Shown here piece after piece: positions 6,318-11,378 of a stretch of 12,498 nt of DNA (its first letter is position 1; each line of letters starts with the position of its first letter). Source of the DNA: Betaproteobacteria bacterium. Lineage in GTDB: Bacteria > Pseudomonadota > Gammaproteobacteria > Burkholderiales > Nitrosomonadaceae. A program made the position numbers and the translations under genes. The notes under the pieces are model-generated. The model was not told the origin of the DNA, did not search any database, and saw only the letters and a list, made by a program, of their open reading frames with translations. The DNA is taken from positions 1 through 12,498 of the forward strand of contig JAHZIU010000106.1 of the NCBI GenBank assembly GCA_022601315.1, in the 5' to 3' direction.

Positions 6318-7715
6318 ATGTCTACTCGAGAAGGCAGTCTAGAAGCGCCAAAACGCCATCCACTTGATTGGAAGAATGCAGAATTTTACGACCAAGACAG
6401 CTTACTTAATGAAATGGAGCGCGTGTTTGACATCTGTCAGGGATGCCGCCGTTGTGTCAACCTGTGTACGGCTTTTCCGCGCTTATTTGATTTAATTGAT
6501 GAAAGTGTCACCGGCGAAATCGATAGTGTAGAAAAAAGCAAGTTTGGAGAAGTTGTCGATCACTGTTATTTGTGCGACATGTGTTTCATGACTAAATGCC
6601 CCTATGTGCCACCACATGAATGGAACGTGGATTTCCCTCACTTGATGTTACGCGCCAAGGCCGTCAAGTTCAAAAATAAAGGTGCTGGTTTTCGCGATAA
6701 ATTACTTTCCAACACCGATCTAATGGGTAAACTTGCGACCATTCCTGTCGTCGTGCAGAGCGTTAATACAATAAACAAATCACCAGCCGCACGCAAACTG
6801 ATGGATACTTCACTGGGTATTCATGCCGATAGAAAATTACCCGAATATTCAGCAAAGAAGTTTCGCACTCACGCTAAAACCAATGATTCTTTCACAGTAA
6901 CAGATGGTGAGCGGACACCGGGCAAAGTGGCCATTTATGCCACATGTTATGTGAATTATAACGAGCCAGGTATAGGTCATGATTTACTGAAAATACTCGC
7001 ACACAATGAAATTCCCACTTGTCTGGTTGAACAAGAAGCCTGCTGCGGCATGCCAAAACTCGAATTAGGCGATCTGCAAGCTGTTGAACAACTTAAAAAT
7101 AAGAATATTCCATTTTTGTTAAAACTGGCTCAACAAGGCTATGCGATTCTTTCGGCCGTCCCCTCCTGTACTTTAATGTACAAACAGGAATTACCACTCT
7201 TATTCCCTGATGATAAAGCAGTGCTGACCGTTGCTGCCGCAATGTTTGATCCGTTTGAGTATCTTCTATTAAGAAATCGAGACGAACTGCTGAAAACAGA
7301 TTTTAGACAATCGCTTGGCACCGTAGCGTACCATATCCCCTGCCACCAACGTGTACAGAATATTGGTAGAAAAACACGTGATATGTTGCAACTCATTCCA
7401 AATACACAAGTCAATGTGGTGGAACGCTGTTCCGGTCATGATGGAACCTGGGGCGTTAAAAGTGAATATTTTTCTGATTCTATGAAAATTGGTCGACCAG
7501 TATTTAAACAAATGACAGCGTCAAACCCTGATTACATTAGTTCAGATTGCGCCATTGCTGCACGTCACATTGAACAAGGCATAGATGAAATGGGCCACGA
7601 ATATAAAGCACAGAAATTACACCCATTAACCTTATTACGCATTGCTTATGGCGACGATAAAACGCAAGAAATTATCTTTGAACCAGATCTATCAGGTGAT
7701 GCAAACCTCAAATGA
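6318..7715 (+). CDS. GlpC/HdrD-like iron-sulfur oxidoreductase (two 4Fe-4S clusters plus two CCG domains)
   Basis: A 465-residue protein of the heterodisulfide-reductase-related/GlpC type. The N-terminal half holds two ferredoxin-like motifs, C40-C43-C46-C50 (CQGCRRCVNLC) and C83-C86-C89-C94 (CYLCDMCFMTKC). Two cysteine-rich CCG domains follow. The first has C210, C242-C243 (EACCGMP) and C284 (VPSC). The second has C342 (IPCHQR), C371 in ERCSGHDGTWG, and C411. In the second domain the usual CC pair reads CS, so it may not bind the same type of cluster as the first. No signal peptide or membrane helix is seen, so it is probably cytosolic and passes electrons between partners. The substrate is unknown. 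No clear ribosome site precedes the ATG. The DUF3501 gene starts 13 bases after the stop. Placement next to rubrerythrin suggests a part in peroxide or oxidative-stress redox chemistry; glycerol-3-phosphate dehydrogenase partners (GlpA/B) are not present here. Confidence 0.88.
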   Translation: MSTREGSLEAPKRHPLDWKNAEFYDQDSLLNEMERVFDICQGCRRCVNLCTAFPRLFDLIDESVTGEIDSVEKSKFGEVVDHCYLCDMCFMTKCPYVPPHEWNVDFPHLMLRAKAVKFKNKGAGFRDKLLSNTDLMGKLATIPVVVQSVNTINKSPAARKLMDTSLGIHADRKLPEYSAKKFRTHAKTNDSFTVTDGERTPGKVAIYATCYVNYNEPGIGHDLLKILAHNEIPTCLVEQEACCGMPKLELGDLQAVEQLKNKNIPFLLKLAQQGYAILSAVPSCTLMYKQELPLLFPDDKAVLTVAAAMFDPFEYLLLRNRDELLKTDFRQSLGTVAYHIPCHQRVQNIGRKTRDMLQLIPNTQVNVVERCSGHDGTWGVKSEYFSDSMKIGRPVFKQMTASNPDYISSDCAIAARHIEQGIDEMGHEYKAQKLHPLTLLRIAYGDDKTQEIIFEPDLSGDANLK

Positions 7716-7728
7716 AAATGAGAAACAT

Positions 7729-8319
7729 ATGGCGAAAATAACTCGTGAAAGTCTGCTGACCCTTGAAGCATATGCAAAAATACGTAACGAATCCAGTGCA
7801 AAAATAATCGCACACAAAAAACAACGCAAAATCCCGCTCGGGACAAATATAACGCTCATCTTTGAAGACGAATCAACCATTCGTTATCAAATTCAGGAAA
7901 TGTTACATGTTGAGCGGATTTTCCAGGAGCAAGAAATTACGCATGAGCTTGCAACTTATGCACCATTAGTTCCGGATGGCAGCAATTGGAAAGCCACCAT
8001 GATGATTGAATATACAGACCCCATTGAACGTGCCACCCGATTATCAGCTATGGTTGGCATTGAAGATAAAGTGTGGGTTAAAATCGCTGGGCATAAGTCT
8101 GTATACGCCATTGCGGATGAAGACCTGGAACGTGAAACAGCGGAAAAAACATCATCGGTACATTTCTTACGTTTTGAACTCACACGGGAAATGATTCAAG
8201 CACTACATCAAGGTGCAGTGCTGAGCATGGGTGTCGAGCACCCAGCTTATACTGTTACGATTGAGGAAGTCGAAGCCAAATATCGTGATTCTTTAATGAA
8301 TGATCTGACAATATCATGA
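7729..8319 (+). CDS. DUF3501 family protein
   Basis: A 196-residue soluble protein that I assign to DUF3501, a family of unknown biochemical role usually found next to rubrerythrin and this type of iron-sulfur oxidoreductase. Visible features are the start MAKITRESLLTLEAYAKIR, a basic segment HKKQRKIPLG, and FEDESTIRYQIQEMLHVERIF followed by a conserved-looking LVPDGSNWKATMMIEY near the middle. There are no cysteines, membrane helices or signal peptide. The frame extends upstream into the previous gene as far as 7642. The ATG at 7729 is preferred because it falls 13 bases after the previous stop and gives the family length. The stop overlaps the next start in an ATGA (8316-8319), so translation of the last gene is coupled. 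A helper role for the redox module is inferred only from this linkage. Confidence 0.85.
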   Translation: MAKITRESLLTLEAYAKIRNESSAKIIAHKKQRKIPLGTNITLIFEDESTIRYQIQEMLHVERIFQEQEITHELATYAPLVPDGSNWKATMMIEYTDPIERATRLSAMVGIEDKVWVKIAGHKSVYAIADEDLERETAEKTSSVHFLRFELTREMIQALHQGAVLSMGVEHPAYTVTIEEVEAKYRDSLMNDLTIS

Positions 8320-8828
8320 GATTTTCCTTCATCGCCATTTGCACCTTTTTTTTGGCCGCCTGTGCTGGTCAGGATGTTTTCAAAGACGGATTTGATAATG
8401 AAAAACCCTGGGTCGAGCAACAAGCACAGTTACCACCCTACCCTAGCCAGGAAAACTTGATGTCATTTGACGTTGGCCCCAATACCAGTAACCAGCACTT
8501 CGTTGATTCCACATCAATCGATATCGGCGAAGATGACGTCATTCGCTTTAGCCTGGTCGTACAATCTTCTACAGGTGCAATGAATGTCAGTTATGAAGGT
8601 ATTCGTTGTGAAACCTTTGAAAGAAAATTATACGCATTGGGTCGTGACGATAGAACTTGGTCACAACCGCGCATTTCAGAATGGCGGCGGCTCGATTTTG
8701 TCAGACAGCTCTATGCGCAACGTGAATTAGCCAAAAACCTATTCTGTCCACATAAACAAATCGTCAATAGTTCAGAAGAAGCCATACGTGCTTTAAAAGC
8801 AGGCATGCACCCTAAAATTTTTCGTTAA
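8316..8828 (+). CDS. CNP1-like family lipoprotein
   Basis: A 170-residue predicted lipoprotein. The signal segment ends in the lipobox FLAAC, so Cys16 would be lipidated and the protein held on a membrane facing the periplasm. The mature part, with DDVIRFSLVVQSSTGAMNVSYEGIRCETFERKLYALG near the centre and FVRQLYAQRELAKNLFCPH further on, fits the CNP1-like family, which is known mostly from betaproteobacteria and has no settled function. Two cysteines, at about 93 and 139, may form a disulfide. The start overlaps the DUF3501 stop by ATGA, showing tight coupling even though the product acts outside the cytoplasm. It is the last gene before a convergent gene on the other strand. An inverted repeat at 8965-9025 may serve as the shared end of transcription. 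Confidence 0.83.
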   Translation: MRFSFIAICTFFLAACAGQDVFKDGFDNEKPWVEQQAQLPPYPSQENLMSFDVGPNTSNQHFVDSTSIDIGEDDVIRFSLVVQSSTGAMNVSYEGIRCETFERKLYALGRDDRTWSQPRISEWRRLDFVRQLYAQRELAKNLFCPHKQIVNSSEEAIRALKAGMHPKIFR

Positions 8829-8964
8829 GTCTATAACTATTAAATCCCACAGTCCAATATTCCCTAACCTCTGGTTTTGGGGTGTCCGGCAACCAACCTC
8901 TACGGATATTCGAATCCGCTAATACAATTTAGATGGAAAGCTAATCAAGTCAACTATGTAACTG

Positions 8965-9025
8965 TGACGGATAAAAATACGTTCCAAAACAAATTAATTA
9001 GGTGTTAACATATCTTTATCCGTCA
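8965..9025. terminator. Inverted repeat between convergent genes, possible bidirectional terminator
   Basis: TGACGGATAAA (8965-8975) is the exact reverse complement of TTTATCCGTCA (9015-9025), and after one mismatch ATA/TAT adds three more pairs inside. The loop is about 31 bases. The repeat lies between the CNP1-like gene (ends 8828) and the minus-strand peroxidase (ends 9045). Neither side shows a strong T-run, so it may instead shield transcript ends or be a small repeat element. A second, weaker pair, CGGAT/ATCCG, lies at 8903-8918. Confidence 0.5.
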
Positions 9026-9044
9026 TTTAAATATAGATGATGTG

Positions 9045-10370
9045 CTAGTCTGCAATCGGCAAACCACTAGGCAGACGTTTAGGCACATCAACACGCAGAT
9101 CGGTACAACTGGTATCTGTAAGAGCAATTGTTAAAAATTCCATCAAGTCGGATACTTCGCTATCTGTCAATTCAATTGGTTCCAATGTATTTGCATTAGC
9201 AAGCGCTTCACGGCGACCAAGATCATTATGCGCAATGAAATCCAATTGATCTAAATCATCTCTTGAAACCAGTAACGCTTGCGTTGGATCATAGTTATTC
9301 AATGAATCCACTGGATTTAAATGATGACGCACAACCGCCTCTAAACTATTGTAAGCACCACTATGCCCCCACGGCCCAGTAAACGCAACTTGACGTAGTG
9401 TTGGTGTACGGAATTTATAGCGATCATCAATTTCTCCAGTTACACGCTCACGACCAAAATCGTCATGACCATCCGAACCATCCCCTTTACCTGGGCCAAT
9501 CTGCGGCATCGCGATTGCATGATATTTTTGATCCGTTTGGAATACACCTGTGTGACATTCGTTACATTTAGCTTTCCCATAAAATAATTCACCACCTCTT
9601 AATACTTTAGGGCTAACAGTGTCCAGGGAGCCTGTCCTGAGATATTGATCCATCGGTGAATTATCGCAACGCCAGGTAGCCGCCTCAAATTCACCAATGG
9701 CATTGGCGGCGTGCACAAAACTAATATCAGCTGCAGTATTAATGTCATCGAAAGCGTCAATAAATAACTGTACGTATTCATCATTATTTCGTAGTCGGTT
9801 TGCTAATTGTGCCCAGACACCATCAGGACCTGCCAGATCATCTTGAGCAGCAGCATCAGCAATTGCATTTTCACCTGGTTGACCGGCCATTTCCGCGGCC
9901 GATGTCACTGGAAACATCGCTTGCGCTGCGAGAACACTATTCAATCCCATTGGCAGGTCATCTCCGGCTGGAGACACAAAGCCCGCGGGCTGGGTTACGT
10001 CAACAGCAACACGACCATCGTGAAACATGTCTGTAAATTCATCATTTCCAATAACAAAAATATGAGGGGCATTCCGGGGTACGCGCTCGGCAATTACTTG
10101 ACCAGGCTTACTTTCAGTCTCACGCGTTACGCCAAGACCTGTGCCACCAGCACCGATTGGCAGTGATAAGCCATCCCCAAGCCCAGCGAAAGGATGGTGA
10201 CAAGTTGCACATGAAATATTTTGGTTTCCGCTAAGAATTTTATCAAAAAACAAGAATTTACCAAGTTTACTGATATTACTTTCATTAGCAGGAGAAAGCT
10301 GTGCCACAGCTAACGCTGGAAAAGTAGTGAGGAAGATAATTATGGTTAACAATCGAAGAATGTATTTCAT
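9045..10370 (-). CDS. Periplasmic di-haem cytochrome c peroxidase, MauG/CcpA family
   Basis: A 441-residue exported di-haem protein. Residues 1-23 form a signal peptide ending AVA. Two CxxCH haem c sites are present: CATCH at 54-58, preceded by FFDKILSGNQNIS, and CNECH at 269-273. Family landmarks include MFHDGR (115-120), AAEMAG near 158-163, a possible distal-haem ligand Met288 in MPQIGPG, and FRTPTLRQVAFTGPWGHSG (320-338) with H336. Family members reduce hydrogen peroxide in the periplasm with electrons from small cytochromes c, or oxidise protein side chains as MauG does. Long glycine-rich segments after the first haem (about 62-100) and around 130-185 make it longer than classical CcpA, so the exact subtype is uncertain. 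A good ribosome site, AAAGGA, sits eight bases before the ATG on the minus strand. It is monocistronic and converges on the rubrerythrin-associated genes, putting cytoplasmic and periplasmic peroxide-related genes side by side. Confidence 0.92.
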   Translation of the reverse strand: MKYILRLLTIIIFLTTFPALAVAQLSPANESNISKLGKFLFFDKILSGNQNISCATCHHPFAGLGDGLSLPIGAGGTGLGVTRETESKPGQVIAERVPRNAPHIFVIGNDEFTDMFHDGRVAVDVTQPAGFVSPAGDDLPMGLNSVLAAQAMFPVTSAAEMAGQPGENAIADAAAQDDLAGPDGVWAQLANRLRNNDEYVQLFIDAFDDINTAADISFVHAANAIGEFEAATWRCDNSPMDQYLRTGSLDTVSPKVLRGGELFYGKAKCNECHTGVFQTDQKYHAIAMPQIGPGKGDGSDGHDDFGRERVTGEIDDRYKFRTPTLRQVAFTGPWGHSGAYNSLEAVVRHHLNPVDSLNNYDPTQALLVSRDDLDQLDFIAHNDLGRREALANANTLEPIELTDSEVSDLMEFLTIALTDTSCTDLRVDVPKRLPSGLPIAD

Positions 10371-10408
10371 CTGCCATGTCCTTTATTTTTGGTTACATTA
10401 GATGTGAG

Positions 10409-10447
10409 GTAACAGTTACTATGCAGATTGAGAATATGTGGATTCTC
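10409..10447. promoter_or_regulatory. Two operator-like palindromes upstream of the di-haem peroxidase
   Basis: GTAAC-A-GTTAC (10409-10419) is a perfect 11-bp palindrome, and a further GTTAC lies at 10393-10397. GAGAAT-N6-ATTCTC (10430-10447) is an 18-bp inverted repeat of size and half-sites somewhat like Fur-type boxes, but with a mismatch in each half. They lie 39-77 bases before the start codon of the minus-strand gene, where regulators of that promoter would bind. Confidence 0.4.
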
Positions 10448-10490
10448 CATTTTTAAACCAAAACCCTAAACCGAATCGTATTTAGAAAAC

Positions 10491-10522
10491 ATATTCCTTT
10501 TGCAAAGTACAATGAGGAATAT
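10491..10522. repeat. Inverted repeat in the divergent spacer
   Basis: ATATTCCT (10491-10498) and AGGAATAT (10515-10522) are exact reverse complements separated by 16 bases. The site lies about 120 bases upstream of the minus-strand peroxidase and just before a candidate plus-strand promoter at 10528. It may be a regulator site acting on either gene. No regulator is recognised. Confidence 0.35.
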
Positions 10523-10527
10523 ATGCA

Positions 10528-10555
10528 TTAACAATTAACAACGAATTGCTATAGT
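10528..10555 (+). promoter_or_regulatory. Candidate sigma-70 promoter facing right, orphan
   Basis: TTAACA (10528-10533) and TATAGT (10550-10555) each match consensus at five of six bases. They are 16 bp apart, and TGC just before the -10 adds an extended -10 element. No protein gene starts within 400 bases downstream, so if active it would drive a non-coding RNA or a very long leader. Confidence 0.45.
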
Positions 10556-10561
10556 GAAGTC

Positions 10562-10680
10562 AACTAAGGATCTAGGTTAATATAGAGATAAAAATTAAGT
10601 CACTTGTTTTCAATCTGGTGACTCAATTATTCGACGATGTACGGGATAACTTTAGAGCTTTTGCAACAAAAGTGTTTTTG
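10562..10680 (+). ncRNA. Candidate small RNA of about 115-120 nt
   Basis: The unit runs from the predicted start of the orphan promoter (near 10562) to a weak terminator-like hairpin. That hairpin is CTTTTG (10658-10663) paired with CAAAAG (10667-10672), followed by GTTTTTG and more T-rich sequence. Inside it, AGTCAC (10598-10603) pairs with GTGACT (10618-10623) to give another stem. No credible small protein is encoded. This is inferred from promoter and hairpin positions only. Confidence 0.3.
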
Positions 10681-10751
10681 ATTTTATTTAAAAAAACAAA
10701 ATTACGAGGGCTAGTTGAAAAAATCACAATAAACCACAAAAGAGACAGAAA

Positions 10752-10807
10752 TTAGTTCATTAAATACAATATATTAGAACTAAAAATAATATTTCACGTC
10801 TGTGAAA
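10752..10807 (+). promoter_or_regulatory. Two inverted repeats, candidate enhancer (UAS) sites for a sigma-54 activator
   Basis: TTTCAC-GTCT-GTGAAA (10792-10807) is a perfect 16-bp dyad centred about 126 bases upstream of the predicted sigma-54 start site. TTAGTTC-N18-GAACTAA (10752-10783) is a second, wider inverted repeat just upstream. Distance and dyad form fit binding of a dimeric NtrC-family activator. The particular regulator cannot be named from this sequence. Confidence 0.5.
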
Positions 10808-10867
10808 GTAGACATATAGACCTCATATTTTCCCCTTATTTACGCACTTACAATTCACCATTAAATA

Positions 10868-10880
10868 TAACCTATTGTTA
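10868..10880 (+). promoter_or_regulatory. IHF-like site
   Basis: On the plus strand, TAA-CCTA-TTGTTA matches the reverse IHF consensus YAANNNNTTGATW with one mismatch. It lies between the candidate enhancer dyads and the -24 element, where DNA bending would bring an activator to sigma-54 RNA polymerase. The surroundings are AT-rich, so chance matching is a real possibility. Confidence 0.35.
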
Positions 10881-10898
10881 TAAAAAGTATTTATTATA

Positions 10899-10915
10899 TT
10901 GGCATGTAATTTGCA
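10899..10915 (+). promoter_or_regulatory. Sigma-54 (RpoN) -24/-12 promoter
   Basis: TTGGCATGTAATTTGCA has the invariant GG at 10901-10902 and GC at 10913-10914 with exactly ten bases between, and nearly matches TTGGCACG-N4-TTGCA. Transcription would begin near 10925, leaving a leader of about 55 bases before the ATG of the micro-peptide gene at 10980. An activator of the NtrC class would be required. Confidence 0.75.
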
Positions 10916-10979
10916 TGATTACTATTACTGGCTTAATTGCTGGTATTTACATTTCTATTACTTTATAAGGACCTTAATC

Positions 10980-11141
10980 ATGAAAATCAAATTATTAGCC
11001 TCTGCTTTAGCTCTTGTATTTGCATCTATCATAACCCTTCCGGTTTTTGCAGCTACTCCACAAACCCCTGCCGATTGTCAAAGAATTTACGCAGGAAATG
11101 ATGAAGCGATTCAGGCTTGCATTAATCGTTTGGGCCAATAG
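10980..11141 (+). CDS. Secreted two-cysteine micro-peptide precursor (hypothetical)
   Basis: I do not recognise the family. From the ATG at 10980 the product has 53 residues. Residues 1-24 form a textbook Sec signal peptide ending PVFA, leaving about 29 mature residues with the pattern ATPQTPADC-x13-CINRLGQ. The two cysteines, C33 and C47, are 14 residues apart and could close one disulfide, for example in a short helical hairpin. AAGGA at 10967-10971 is eight bases from the ATG. The same frame can be read from a TTG at 10899, but that overlaps the sigma-54 promoter, and its extra 27 residues are rich in Tyr, Trp and Cys and unlike a leader. Expression is probably tied to a sigma-54 activator. 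A strong hairpin follows the stop. Whether it is a signal, a metal or redox peptide or an envelope component cannot be told. Confidence 0.75.
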   Translation: MKIKLLASALALVFASIITLPVFAATPQTPADCQRIYAGNDEAIQACINRLGQ

Positions 11142-11174
11142 ATATCTAATCTCGATTATATAAAGTCCGTGGGC

Positions 11175-11225
11175 AATGCTCCTTCAAACTTAATATTCCT
11201 CTCTTGTACGGTTTGAAGGGGCATT
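11175..11225 (+). terminator. Long hairpin after the micro-peptide gene (terminator-like, no strong U-run)
   Basis: AATGCTCCTTCAAAC (11175-11189) pairs with GTTTGAAGGGGCATT (11211-11225) over 15 positions, 14 Watson-Crick and one G-U, around a 21-base loop. It begins 33 bases after the stop codon. Only a weak T-rich tail (ATTTG) follows, so it may end transcription poorly and rather stabilise the short message. Confidence 0.65.
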
Positions 11226-11330
11226 ATTTGACGAAAGTAAAACATAGTACGTTAGCCTGTGCTATTCATAACTAATATTAGGGCAGCTCTGTTACAAAAA
11301 AGTATTGTCCAAATCCTTTGCTTGTTGCAT

Positions 11331-11352
11331 AGGCGGTCTTATTAGACCGTCT
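11331..11352. terminator. Short stable hairpin downstream of the phytase-like gene
   Basis: AGGCGGTCT (11331-11339) and AGACCGTCT (11344-11352) form a nine-pair stem with one G-U and a TATT loop. It is 26 bases beyond the stop codon of the minus-strand gene, in terminator position, but has no T-run on either strand. Confidence 0.5.
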
Positions 11353-11378
11353 GTTCCCTGGCAAAGACACAAATACAA

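Noticed and set aside
7642..7728. The upstream extension of the DUF3501 frame
   Set aside because: It lies within the iron-sulfur protein gene, and the ATG at 7729 gives the usual family start and length.
9800..10166. Plus-strand frames opposite the di-haem peroxidase
   Set aside because: Their sequences are His/Arg/Gln-rich shadows of the minus-strand gene, with no ribosome sites or domains.
10899..10979. TTG start giving an 80-residue version of the micro-peptide
   Set aside because: The TTG is part of the sigma-54 -24 element and would precede the transcription start. The ATG at 10980 has a ribosome site and a clean signal peptide.
10980..11141. A PEP-CTERM or LPxTG-type sorted protein
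   Set aside because: The product ends shortly after the second cysteine in CINRLGQ, with no sorting motif, hydrophobic tail or basic end.
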